A stretch of DNA of 64,000 nucleotides from Diabrotica undecimpunctata (GCF_040954645.1 NC_092811.1:121479411-121543410), one strand, 5' to 3'; positions 31,721 to 42,739 are shown, numbered from the stretch's first letter. Made by a program: numbers and translations. The notes: generated from the sequence alone by a model not told the origin.

Positions 31721-33640
31721 GATGGTACGATCACGTAAAAGAACAACAGAGAAGGCTATGTGGGAGGAGGAAATCCTCAAACATGCTATTGAAGCAGTTC
31801 GCCAAAATGGTGTCTCGCAAAAAAAAGCAGCTACAATAATTGGCATACCCCGAACAACATTAAGGATAGGCTAACGGCAAACGATGGTAGTAAGTCGAGA
31901 TTGGGTCGGAAATAGGTTTTTTCTGTAGAGCAAGAACAAAACTTAGCAGAGCATGTGGTTAGCCTATCAAAACTATTTTATGGCATCGCTACAAGTGAAC
32001 GAAGACGACTGGCTTTCGAATTGGCTGAAAAACATCAAATCAAACACAACTTTAACAAAGAGACCAAGTTGGCCGGGATAGATTGGTTAAATGGATTTAT
32101 CAGCAGGTATAAAATTAGTTTAAGAAATCCAGAAGCCACTAGCTTAAACAGGGTCAAAGCATTTAATAAAGATGAAGTTCATTTGTTTTACAAAAATTTA
32201 GACAGTGTAATGACTAAGTATAACTTTCCACAGAATCGTATCCATAATATGGACGAAACTGGAATTTCCACAGTACAAAAACCGGGAAAAATTCTTGCAC
32301 CAAGAGGACAGAAGCAAGTGGGAGGAGTTACGAGTTGGAAGCGTAACAAGAAGATCACTGTAGTGTGTGCCATGAGCGCTTCAGGAATAAATACGCCCCC
32401 AATGTTTATTTAGCCAAGGCACCTCCTGGAGCCATTTATAGATGTTCACACAATGGGTGGTCCAACGAAGATTTATTTTTAGATTGGCTGAAACATTTCC
32501 AGACAACCACTAAGTCAAGTGAAGAGGACCCTGTCCTTCTGTTAATAGATAATCATGGAACCCATATTTCTTTGCCATGTTATGACTTTTGCCATTCAAA
32601 CCACATTCACGCTGTGTCGCTTCCACCTCATTCCTCGCACAGACTTCAGCCCTTAGATGTATCTTTCTACGGGCCTCTTAAGAATGCGTTCAATAAGGAG
32701 TGTGATAATTTTATAAAAACAAATTTTCATCAAAAAATCACTCCATACGATATTGCTCCGATATTCAGCAAAGCTTAAGTACTTGAGGATTGCTACCCTT
32801 GAAAAGGCAGTGGCAGGATTCAAAGCATGTGGAATTTTTCCGTTTCAACCAGATAAATTCAGTGAAGAAGATTTTGCTCCTGCTCATTCAGTCATAGAGC
32901 AAATAATTGTTGATGACAAGGAGGAAAATTCTGAAAAACTCAATGATACCTCTACTAATAAGGCACCTATTAATGAAAATCCTCCTGAAAGTGCTGCTAC
33001 TGCTACTGCTATCGAGATTATTAATCGTAGTCAACCGGGGACATCGTCAGAAAAAGTAGATTTTTCAAAAAGCATTCTCGACATTTCACCAATGCCAACT
33101 AACAGGACCGATCCTAAACAAAAAGGTCAGGATAGAAAGCAACGTTCTAATATTCTGACTTCGACACCAATGAAAGATATCGTGCAAGATGCTAAAGAAA
33201 AAAGGGAGTTGAAGCAAAAAGCGAAAGCAGTGAAACGAAATTTTACAGATTGCGAAAATAACAAAAATATTGGAAAAAAATCAAAAAAAAATGAAACAAA
33301 ACAGAAGGACGTTTATATCTGAAGACGAGCTTTCTAAGAACAAAAAAAAACAAAGAAAACGAAGAAAACTATCAGACCAAAATTCGATTTTGATGAAATA
33401 TAGTCAGAAGATTTTGATGATGACAAACTTTGTGATGATGATTCAAATGATGATATCTCCCTACCCACTGTGTTTGCCGATGAGGAGAAATGTTTAATTT
33501 GTGGAGAATTTGGAGACACTGAACTTTGGTATCGCTGTACACTTTTTGCTCGAAATGAGCTCATTCTCAATGCAGTGGGAAAGACAGTGCCAAAAATTTT
33601 GTTTGTGACTTCTGTGAATAGAATAGTAGGTTGTTTTTAG
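31721..33640 (+). pseudogene. pogo transposase with all three catalytic Asp but several breaks
   Basis: MVRSRKRTTEKAMWEEEILK opens a psq helix-turn-helix (KKAATIIGIPRTTLR). After a break near 31870 there is a CENP-B-type HTH ([20 protein letters not shown]). Then the DDE_1 core: [16 protein letters not shown] (first Asp), VLLLIDNHGTHISLP (second) and HSSHRLQPLDVSFYGPLKN (third). Next come FKACGIFPFQPDKFSEEDFA, a Lys-rich linker, and a zinc-binding end (CLICGEFGDTELWYRC). Frameshifts near 31870, 32400, 32775 and 33320 break it. Catalytic residues are kept, so decay is fairly recent. Confidence 0.85.
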
Positions 33641-35979
33641 GTTATGTTTTCATTTATCATTCATTATACCGTTATTTTTTTATGTTTCCAAATAAAATTT
33701 CAATAAAGATATTTGCTTAGAACATGTTTTATAGAGAAGTCTTATCCATCATTTCAGTTCAGTAGGTGGCGCAATGCCGTCACGTTACACAAAAAGGTGT
33801 TGCGTTTATTGTCGCTTAATCAAGGCGAATGAAAAATTTCTGAAAACTAATTCAAGTTAAAAACTTAGTTCTTAGATCGCTAGCATAGTTACATATTTCT
33901 TTCATCTCAAAATTAAGTCACAAAAAATGATGATCTCTTAAGGTGACGCCATTACCCCGCCCTCCCCTACATGCACTATCACTTATTTCTCCAGGGCCTT
34001 TATAGGGTGTTAATGGGCCACTCCTTAGATGGCTGAACATACTTGATTGGCCAAGTTCAGATGGTGTGTATCAGGGATTTTGTTTCCAGTGAGATTAAGG
34101 TTCATTAAGGAGTACCCCAAGGTTCTCATTTGGGACCCGTTATTTAACATATCCATCAATGATATACACCACTGCGTCCAGCACAGTTCACCTCTTCTTT
34201 TTGCGTACGATCTAAAGTTCTACACAATTATCAATAATACAGAAGATTGTGTTAATGTTCAACACAATCTCGATCAGTTGAGTGAGTGGTGTGTGTTGAA
34301 TGCCATGGCCCTGAATGCATCCAAGTATCAAGCTGATTCTTTTGGACGATCGAGAGACACAATGGAATATAATTATAATATACAGAACATTCTTGTTGAC
34401 TGGGTTACCGAAATTCTTGATCTGGGAATTAATTTAGACTTTAAACTTTTATTTGAATCACATTATATGGCAATAAGTCTTTACAAATGCTTGGCTTCAT
34501 AAAAAGATTCACTAGAGACTTTCAGAATATTAAAGCGATTAAATTACTATATTGTTCTTTAGTCAGACCCCATCTAGAGTATTGTTCTTGAATATGGTCT
34601 CCATCTTATAATATTTACGTATCAAAAATTGAGACAGTTCAACGCAAGTTCTTCAAATATGTAGCATATAAACAGGGTTTACCTTTTGAATTAAATCAAG
34701 TAAATTATGATCAAATTGAAACCCAACTTGGTATTCTCTCATTGCATGACTGACGAATAATTAAAGATGCAAAGATGCTTTATGGCATAATTAATGCTAC
34801 AGTCTTGTGTCCTCAGCTACTTGAGCAGGCTGGTCTGCATATAACTATGCATATAATTTTTTATCTCGAGCACTAAAATGGGCTAATATTCACCCAGATC
34901 TAGATTTTTTTGCATTGAAGGCTGAATTCATTTCTGGTCTCAGGCATGTGTATATTTGAGTGGCTGTGGAATAGGTAATCATCATTTTGATGTGTACAAC
35001 TAAATTATGTTATTAAGTTTGTGATATTTATACTTTTTGTTCTATTGTATACATTGTAAACATTGTTAATCTTATTGGGCAGCAGCCCGTTGAAAATAAA
35101 TAAACTCTCATGTCTTCACAAATTCTGATACTAAATACCTATTCCAACTTCATAAGAGTTTTTATCCCCAATTTTTTCCTTATAAAGTTTTCTATTTCGT
35201 CTTTAAGTTGCTCTTTATCTGATGTATCTATTGGTAAACCTCTCATTATTAAGTTGTTCTTCTTGTTTTTTTTTCTGGCATACTTCTATAGTTTCTATTT
35301 TTCTATTTTCTCCCCTTTTTGTTTCATGATCTCCGTTTCCTATTTCAGATTTTCATTTTCTTGTTTTAAGTTGTTCATTTGTAGTTTATATTAGTGAGTT
35401 ATCACTAGACTTCGGCAAATATGCATATTGCATATTTTGCATATTGTGCATATTTTATGCAAATATTTCATATTTTGGCATATTTGTATAAAAGTTTGCA
35501 TAAAGTGCATAAAAGTTCAGATTTTTATACTGTATTTGAAAATTTTTAAACATACCAATTTATTTCAATTCTTGTATAAAATTTTGTAGTCATTTTAATC
35601 AAGAAATGATCTAAGTACGTAATCTCTACAGGTACAAAACATTTACAATTTCAAAGAAGATCAGTTTAAGTAGCCCTCAACATTCTTAGAAAGTCTCGGT
35701 CACTGAGGCATTCAGTTATTGGATAATCGCTAAGGGTTTGCTCATTTGCATTTTATGATCTAATCCCCAAATCTATCTACAATTTATTGTATCTTAACAG
35801 CAGGTAAATGGCTAATAGTTTTGTTCCTAATTTAGGGATTTTCCAAAATCTCCCAGTTTATTGAATTAGGTACCTAAACATTTCTAATTTGATGCTCAGA
35901 TTTGTAAATCATTTTTGTTTTGATATTCAAAGCGTAAACACTCGTTGTGCGTAACAAAAAGGAAGATTGTGATTTTATA

Positions 35980-38069
35980 ATGCCTAAAACAACCAGTGCT
36001 TCAACTTGGATTAAACCTTATAAAGAGCTGTCTATGGATATGGGAAAAATCTACTGTTCAGTCTGTGGCAAAATTGTAAGTATCTAATATTTTCTATTAA
36101 ATATCTAATATTTCATACATACAGGGTGTTTCCAAATGACACTCACAACGTTTGACTGTAGATACTTCTCGAAAAATTGAACAAAACGATATAGTTAATG
36201 AGGGGTCAAACTTATTTACTTTTCGAGATACAGGGTGTTAAAATTAAAAAAAATTAAATTCTTTTAGTTAATAACAACAATAACTTTAAAACCAATAAAC
36301 GTATTTACTTGAAATTTAGTACTCGTAGGTTGTTTTTAAATGAAAAATAGCTTCCTTTAGTGAGAAAAAATTGTCCATGGTACAATACAATGGTGTGTAT
36401 TTAGAAAAATTTTTCACCTTTACTTTTTTTTATGAAGTCAGCTATTCTAAAACACAATTATTTTTATTGTAATTGAATTAACAAAAAAAAAACTTTTGTT
36501 GAATTTTAAAATAAGTTATATGATGTACTAATGGTTAGTAACAAAAACTAATTTGTGGATTAATACTGCATTTAAAACACTTAGCGAGTGTTTTTTTTTT
36601 CCAAACCAGTTATTTGATTAACCAAAAACACCTTGTATATTTTTATATTTTAAAGGTAGGGTTAAAATAAAGGTTCTTATTTTTATTTATAGATAGCATG
36701 TGAGAAGAAATTTCAGATAGACCAACATGTGAGAACTGCTTCACACATTGCAAAAAAAGGAAAAATAGGAGGAAAACATCAAACTTCAATGGCTAAATGT
36801 TTTCAATCTACTTCAAAAAAATTAGATGAGCAAGAAACTTTTAATGAAGACTTGTGTCGCGCATTAGTGTCTGCAAACATACCGCTTTCAAAATTAGCAA
36901 ATGTAAATTTTAGTTCGTTTCTAAAAAAATATTGCAAACATAATCTTCCAAGTGATCGGTCTCTAAGAAGAAATAATGTGAACGGGCTATACTCGTCGGT
37001 GTTAATTAATATTAAGGAAGAAATTGCAGATAATTATTTTTACATATCTGTAGACGAAACCACTGATTCCTCAGAAAAGTATATTGCTCATTTATTGATT
37101 GGTGTTCTTAAAGAAGATACCTTACCAAAATCTCATCTTATTTCATGCCAGCAACTTGAGAAAACAAATGCTTTAACAATTTCGCGTTTTATACAAGAAA
37201 CATTAGCAACTTCTTTTCTTCCGACAACTATTCCTTCTAATAAATTACTGCTTATTTTATCGGATGCTGCTCCTTATATGGTGAAAGCAGGACAAAATTT
37301 AAAAATATTTTTCCCAGATTTAATACATGTTACTTGTGTAGCGCATGGATTAAACAGAGTTGCAGAGGAAATACGAAAAAAGTTTCCTCTTGTAAATACC
37401 ATGATATCCAGTGTCAAAAAAGTATTTCTTAAATCTCCTATAAGAATTCAACTTTATAAAGAAATGCTACCTAACATTCCTCTTCCACCACAACCTATTT
37501 TAACGCGATGGGGAACATGGTTAGAAGCAGCTAATTTTTATGCAGATCATTTTGTTAAAATAAAGAACATAATTGATACGTTAACAGATGAAAGTTCCCA
37601 ATCTCTTTTGGATTCTAAACAAACTTTTCAGAGTAACTTGCTTCAACAAAAACTTTCATTTATAAAATCAAATTTTAGTTTTGTTCAAAAAACAATTACT
37701 CAGTTAGAATCACCAAAACTGTCATTGTTCGAAAGTACAGCATTAATAAAAGAATTTGCGTCATGTTGTCGGAACGTTAGAGGTAATATTGGAAAAGATA
37801 TTTTAAAAAAATTTGAAGCTACTATGGAAAAAAATAAAGGTTACCATATTCTTTTTGAAGTAGTCAGTGTTCTAGCTGGAAATATTTCGGAAAAAATTAA
37901 TTTAGAACCAAATGTTTTGGTTAGTTTGAAAAATGCTCCCGTTACATCAGTTGATGTTGAACGAAGTTTTTCCATATATAAATATATGTACTCAGACAGA
38001 AGCCACAAGTTTTTGTTAGAAAATTTTGAACACCACTTGGTCATTTATTGTTACCATAATTCTAAATAA
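35980..38069 (+). CDS. hAT transposase, two exons, 490 residues
   Basis: Exon 1 (35980-36075) and exon 2 (36693-38069) join in phase 0 across a GTAAGT...TTTATAG intron. The intron splits the N-terminal BED-type zinc finger (YCSVCGKI / IACEKKFQIDQHVRTASH: C-x2-C...H-x4-H). The RNase H-like core shows YISVDETTDSSEKY (first Asp), LLLILSDAAPYMVKAGQNLK (second Asp) and ILTRWGTWLEAANFY (conserved RW). The C-terminal VDVERSFSIYKYM carries the Glu-Arg of the hAT dimerisation domain. The composition resembles CGGBP1-like hAT relatives. No stop or frameshift is seen, so it may be active. The intron contains a separate MITE. Confidence 0.88.
36120..36637. mobile_element. TACAGGG-type MITE inside the hAT transposase intron
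   Basis: It starts TACAGGGTGTTTCCAAAT at 36120 and ends inverted AAAAACACCTTGTA at 36637. A further ATACAGGGTGTTAAA occurs at about 36230. It is non-coding, 518 bp, and lies wholly within the 617 bp intron, so splicing would remove it. It is related by its ends to the 4.95 kb MITE and the 60.2 kb mariner-like element. Confidence 0.65.
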
Positions 38070-38490
38070 GTTTATTCATACTTAAAAATGATGTAGTTAC
38101 TTAAAATAAATGTAAATCTTAATGAATAGTAGGAAATATTTAGTTATGTACACTTTTTTTTTAAATAAAATTGTTACTATTTTACGATTTTTTTATTTAT
38201 TTGTATGCATATTTTGTAAAATATTTGCATATTTTCGGGTAAACACGTGCATATTTATGCGCATATTTTCTACATTTTTATTTGCATATTTGCTGAAGTC
38301 TAGTTATCACTAGTTCCATTCCTATTTTGGCTCCCACATGTCTGAAATATGGTTTAACATAGCTGTAAATAAAGTAACATAGACATACAGTTAATAATTT
38401 TATTATAGAAATATTCATACATTACTTTACAAAAAAAAAATACAATACTTTTCAAAGTTAATATATTGTTACCATTTTATATTATTATTT

Positions 38491-38496
38491 TTTATT
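38491..38496 (-). promoter_or_regulatory. Polyadenylation signal (AATAAA) of Cdk7
   Basis: AATAAA on the minus strand, 23 bp after the Cdk7 stop codon. Confidence 0.6.
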
Positions 38497-38518
38497 AGGT
38501 AATTAAATAAATATTCAT

Positions 38519-40587
38519 TTAAAAGAATAATCTTTTTGAAGGATTTCCTCCTTCACTATTCTCGTTCAACTTCCTCTTCAATGTAGGTTTATCATTGTCT
38601 CTGTTATTTCTTAAGCTCTGAGGAAGAGGAAGTTTGGAACCTATAGTGGGAGCAGGCTTATTACTAAAGAAAGGCATCTGCAAACATTCCGAACATGTTT
38701 TTCTTTTGATTGGGTTTAAAACTAGTAAACCCTGTATTAGGTCCAACAAATCATCACCAGCTGCTGTGAAGATCAACTTCAGTGGGATGGCATTGAATGG
38801 TTTGAACTCTATGAAGTCTGATAGTGTCTTTAACCCAGGCCAATTTTCCTCTGTAGGATTTCCAAATACTACAATAATAAATCAATAAAAAACTGAAAAA
38901 TATGGGATATAAAAAGCTGTATATTAAACACTACAGAAATATATGGTAAATAAAAATAATATTGTTCTGAAGCTATTTTCTTGTGGCATTTTAAATTAAT
39001 TAATATTTAAATGGGAATAAGCCACAATTAAAGGTTAAAATACATTTATTGACGTTTCAATTTCCACTTCGGAAATCGTTCTCAAAATACAAACATTAGT
39101 AAAATTTACTAATGTTTGTATTTTGAGAACGATTTCCGAAGTGGAAATTGAAACGTCAATAAATGTATTTTAACCTTTAATTGTGGCTTATTCCCATTTA
39201 AATATTAATTAAAATAAAAATAAATATTGAATAATGAGCAAATTTGTTTAATAAAAGGCTCTCAGTATGAATAAACATTTGTCTGTAGGTGATCCAAATT
39301 TCACTACTAAACAAAAACGGAAGAGGCAACTAAAGGAACCAAAAAACTAATATCTTGGCATAATGGCATGCAATAATGTGTAGATGAAGCATAAATTTCC
39401 TCTCCTTACTACTACTATCTATTACTACTTACTATACTTACTACTATCTAATTATTCTTAATATAGCGAACAAAACAATAGGAAAGCCCTTGAATTTTTT
39501 TATTATTGTTTTGTGACAGATGCATTTACATATGTTTAAACAGTGGGGATTACAGGCCAAATGATTACTATGAGCCTACTAAATCGTGTGAGAAAGGATG
39601 TAAAACAAAAATCGAGACAAGTAGTTGACAGCCTGTCAGATGACCTAAAGCACTGCTGCACAGTGGAAGGTTCCTATAGAGCTATGTAGGTATAGAGATG
39701 AAGAGTTGATTGAAGGGAAGAATGAAAAATTATAAAAAATTTATAGATAAAGATGTTATACCAACAGTCTCGGAACTTCAGTTCCAGGTCTCATAAATAT
39801 TTAAAAAATAATTTAATTACCTATGGCAGTGTAAAAAGAATTAATTAATTTGATATTTACCATCAAAAATCTTTGTCAATTGATCCAGATCTGATTCTCC
39901 TTGAAACAGAGGCACCCTGAGCAACAATTCTGCTAGAATACAACCCACAGCCCACATATCTATACAGGTACTGTACTGTTTGGCTCCAAAAAGAAGCTCA
40001 GGTGCTCTGTACCATCTTGTAACAACTTGATGTGTATTAATCCTATTGGGAGATCCATACAGTTTAGCTAAACCAAAATCACCTACTTTTAAGATCCCAC
40101 TTGAATTAACTAACAAATTATTTGGCTTTAAATCTCTGTGTAGAACCTAGAGGACAGAATAATGTTAAATTTGTCATTAACAGTATGTTTTACATGCACT
40201 AACCCAGTTCAAATGAAGATATTCCAACCCATGAAGGGTTTGAAGTATGTAAGACTTGATATTCGCGGTAGTGAGAATTATAGTATTGTCTTTAATTATA
40301 ACCTCTAGATCTGTGTCCATAAAATCAAAAACTAATGATACATTCGACATATGTCCAAAAACATCTAGAAGGCCAATGATATTTGTATGATGAAGTTCCT
40401 GGAGTAATTTAATTTCTCTGAGAGCGGTTCTATTTATTCCATCTTGGGCCTCTTGTCGACTACCTATTTTAATTTTTTTCACAGCTACTATATTGTCCGT
40501 GTCTACATCACGAGCTTGATATACTGTTGCAAATTGCCCTTCACCTAAAAATTTAATTTTTTCGTATTTCTTTAGTTTATTTTCCAT
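38519..40587 (-). CDS. Cdk7: Cyclin-dependent kinase 7 (CAK/TFIIH kinase)
   Basis: Exons 40587-40204, 40146-39861 and 38868-38519 join in phase and encode 339 residues, the normal length for CDK7. CDK7 with cyclin H and MAT1 phosphorylates other CDKs and, within TFIIH, the RNA polymerase II C-terminal domain. Motifs: glycine loop [22 protein letters not shown] (catalytic Lys), [14 protein letters not shown] (the CDK7 form of the C-helix), [32 protein letters not shown] (activation loop with Ser and Thr at the CDK7 phosphosites) and [14 protein letters not shown]. It ends in a basic [15 protein letters not shown] tail. I chose the [10 protein letters not shown] start; two Met codons lie up to 13 residues upstream in frame. 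It is divergent from the UPF0488 gene. Confidence 0.95.
38996..39212. repeat. 217 bp near-perfect palindrome in a Cdk7 intron
   Basis: Two arms of about 108 bp meet at 39104 (centre ATTAGTAAA-A-TTTACTAAT) and mirror each other to 38996 and 39212 with no mismatch that I can find. It contains CCGAAGTGGAAATTGAAACG and ATTGTGGCTTATTCCCATTT in both orientations. A single-arm copy is at 44645-44760. In the Cdk7 pre-mRNA it would fold into a long hairpin. Confidence 0.93.
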
Positions 40588-40989
40588 TGATATCATGATT
40601 TCAATTTTATATATACATGTTTTCATATAACGAAGTTTTTCAAATTTGCTAAATATAGGTTAGGTAGTATTAGTACTCGCTAACTTCACGTATGTAAGTT
40701 TCAGTCTTGACTCAATTCTTAACAGCCACCAAAACAAACCATTATAACGGTAAAGAGGTTTATTTTATGAGTAATTTTCAATATAAATCTTTTATTTTTA
40801 CAGATAAGCTATCAAAAACATCATTTTTAGTAATGAAATAATACTTTAAATTTTGAATATATTCAAATTAAATGTTAATGTTGGCTGTATTGACTGTGAT
40901 GATTGTAAAATGTAAAGTATAGAAGTAGAAACAGGATAACAGCAAACAGCTGACATTTACTTTAACCTCAATAAGTTAACGTAAACAAC
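40588..40989. promoter_or_regulatory. Shared promoter region between Cdk7 and the UPF0488 gene
   Basis: Only 402 bp separates the chosen Cdk7 start codon (minus) from the UPF0488 start codon (plus), so both transcripts must start here. No clear TATA box is apparent at conventional spacing. This is the longest transposon-free promoter interval seen in the window. Confidence 0.6.
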
Positions 40990-42099
40990 ATGCCACCAAA
41001 TAAACCAAAATTGTATAAAAACACTGGTAAGGCTAGCCCAAAGCCGCAAAAACCGGTGCAAAATAACATTCCGGTTACCCAACCTAGCACGTCAACAACA
41101 ACAACTGAAATGCCCAATCAAGAACAATATGAAGTAGAGCTGTACTGGTGTATACAGCAACTACAAAAGGCATTAGGATCTGGTAAATTAAATAACAAAC
41201 AAGGTCCGTTTATAAAAATAAATATTTAATTAACCCTTAACAGAACAGGTTACAATTTTCGTAATAATTGTCACTTTTTAGTACACAATTGTGTCCCAAA
41301 TTCCAATGTCAATTAAGATTGGATTTTGCAGTAATTATCTATTGATTTGAGCTAGAGCCTGTTATGCTGCATATTTTCATAGCTTTCTTATATTTTGAAC
41401 TCCATGTATAATTATTCATATTTCATTCTTACAAACTGTATGTAAGAGACACATAAAATTTGTTCAGATATCAACATATCTGATTAATTTGTGAGAACAT
41501 TGATGACCAATGTTACAGTTTTCTGAATATTTTCTCTGTGTTGGCTTTCTTGAATAACACACAAATATAATTTGTAACACCTGCTGTTTCATATCCAAAA
41601 ATTCTGCCTGTCTGGTCAAAGACTTTAATTTATATGCTTATTTTTAGTTCAAGACAATACAAAAGCACTAAATATATTGATGAGCAACACTGCACCACTA
41701 GCTAGGAAAAGGCAAGTTATGAGACTATCCTTTGGGGACTACAGGCAAAAAATGGCTACAGAGGAGAAAAAGTTATCCAAAAGTATGAATTTTAAAACTA
41801 TTTGCAACAATTTTAATAATTCTTTTTTTATTTTAGATGCAGCTAATATGAAACTGAAGCCTGCTACAACTAACAAAAAAACAGTGTTTTTAAAGAAAAG
41901 TTTGTTTTCTTCCAATGTAGAAAATAGTTTTAAGTTTAACTTTAGTATAAATGAAAACAATACTGAAGAAACAGTAACTGTTAGTGATAATCAAGAACAA
42001 AATAGTGTTAATTCAGAACCTTTTCATTTTACACCATCAAATAATGGCTTTAGATTTAATTTTGATATTGACAGTGAACCATGTGATAAAACTGAATAA
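40990..42099 (+). CDS. UPF0488 family protein (C8orf33/CG14286-like)
   Basis: Exon 1 is 40990-41203 and exon 2 is 41648-42099, joined in phase 1 at CAAG|GTCCGT...TTTTTAG. The short N-terminus is Pro/Lys/Gln/Thr-rich. It leads to EVELYWCIQQLQKAL and, after the splice, NTKALNILMSNTAPLARKRQ and VMRLSFGDYRQKMATEEKK, the family's core. It ends in an FxFNF motif (GFRFNFDIDSE). A 54 bp stretch, 41783-41836 (GTATGA...TTATTTTAG), has the look of a tiny intron whose length is a multiple of three, so the protein is 221 residues unspliced or 203 spliced. Biochemical function of the family is unknown to me. AATAAA overlaps the stop codon at 42096-42101. Confidence 0.85.
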
Positions 42100-42733
42100 A
42101 AATGAATGTTTTGTGAAAATGTTTGATGAACCATTTTTGCAATGAACCAAGTATGTAACTTTTTAATTAAATTAGGATACAGGCAGATGAATCTTAAAAG
42201 GAATTGGCAGTTTGGTAGTGATTTGTAAGTGTAATAATATAATTATGAACCAACAAGAAAAGCTTTTGAAACACCAGGTCTTCTATACCATTAAAATTAC
42301 ATCTTTGATACTCCTATTTGGATTTTTTGTGAATAATTTGAGTGCAGTAAAGTGTCAACCATGGGAAGGGTTCAACCAGAACATCAAGATAATAAAAACA
42401 AGACACCAAAGGTGCTTGACCTTATGTATCTTGAGTGGCTACTTTGTTTTTGATAAGATGATGCAACACAAGCATATGAAACAAAATTTAAGAGCTTTTC
42501 CATTCAAGATTTTCATTATTTGAAAAGTTTGTCATGTAGTCAAAAGAGTTATTCTCGAGTAAAGTTATCTCTGATACTCAGTTATATATTTTGATGTCTT
42601 CTTTTAACGTAAGTGTAAACAGTGTATAGATTTGTTCTCCAAATACTTACAGTTATTATATTTATCATGTTTTAGAGCTTCAATAACTTACGATATTTAC
42701 ATAATAATTTAGTGGAGGATTCAAATAAAACAC
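42100..42733. other. Convergent intergenic stretch between UPF0488 and SMYD4-like genes
   Basis: Holds the 3' ends of two converging transcripts. A 103-codon plus-strand frame (42212-42523) lacks any recognisable motif and is not reported as a gene. Confidence 0.5.
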
Positions 42734-42739
42734 TTTATT
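42734..42739 (-). promoter_or_regulatory. Polyadenylation signal (AATAAA) of the SMYD4-like gene
   Basis: AATAAA on the minus strand, 34 bp after the stop codon at 42775-42773. Confidence 0.6.

Larger units (their letters stand above)
29569..33967 (+). mobile_element. pogo-type DNA transposon, itself split by a hAT element
   Basis: Terminal inverted repeats of about 24 bp start GGGGAGGACGGGGTAATGCC at 29569; the right end inverts to GGGGAGGGCGGGGTAATGGC, with two mismatches. The ends are flanked by TA at 29567-29568 and 33968-33969. Related motifs recur inside: GGGGCAATTCCGTCA (29598), GGGGTAATGCCGCCATGACGG (about 31640) and GCAATGCCGTCACG (33770). These are candidate transposase-binding subterminal repeats. 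It carries a pogo transposase gene and a hAT insertion at 29794-31455. Confidence 0.88.
28975..35100 (+). mobile_element. Old Jockey/CR1-like LINE, split by a nested pogo/hAT insertion
   Basis: The 5' part (28975-29566) reads a decayed linker and RT fingers: LNKGEFPECWKNCFLTPIFK, then QQFGFRNSKSTECN. The 3' part resumes at 33970 with DFVSSEIKVH, GVPQGSHLGPVI (motif B) and LLFAYDLKFYTII, where the catalytic FADD reads FAYD. The thumb follows (SLVRPHLEYCS) and ends in a 3' UTR with GAAAATAAATAAA near 35090. Between the halves sits the 4.4 kb pogo element. Many stops show that the LINE is old. Confidence 0.8.
35406..38302 (+). mobile_element. Apparently intact autonomous hAT element
   Basis: The 2,897 bp element begins TAGACTTCGGCAAATATGCA at 35406 and ends with the inverted TGCAAATA..GCTGAAGTCTA at 38302. 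It is flanked by a perfect 8 bp duplication GTTATCAC (35398-35405 and 38303-38310). Subterminal regions are full of GCATATTTT motifs. It encodes a two-exon transposase with no break. The intact gene, clean ends and exact duplication point to recent insertion. Confidence 0.92.
35105..38370 (-). pseudogene. LINE ORF1 fragment split by the 35.4-38.3 kb hAT element
   Basis: On the minus strand, 35390-35105 reads a coiled-coil stretch (MNNLKQENENLK) and, in another frame, KKNNLIMRGLPIDTSDKEQL then FIRKKLGIK, the start of an RRM-like ORF1 domain. Upstream coding (about 38370-38311) continues on the far side of the hAT insertion. It is short and decayed. The plus-strand frame at 35110-35394 is only its shadow. 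Confidence 0.55.

Noticed and set aside
35110..35394. 94-codon plus-strand Phe/Ser-rich ORF
   Set aside because: Shadow of a LINE ORF1 fragment on the minus strand.
42212..42523. 103-codon plus-strand ORF with a possible membrane segment
   Set aside because: No motif, no splice or promoter evidence, lies in the 3' flank between converging genes; could be chance.
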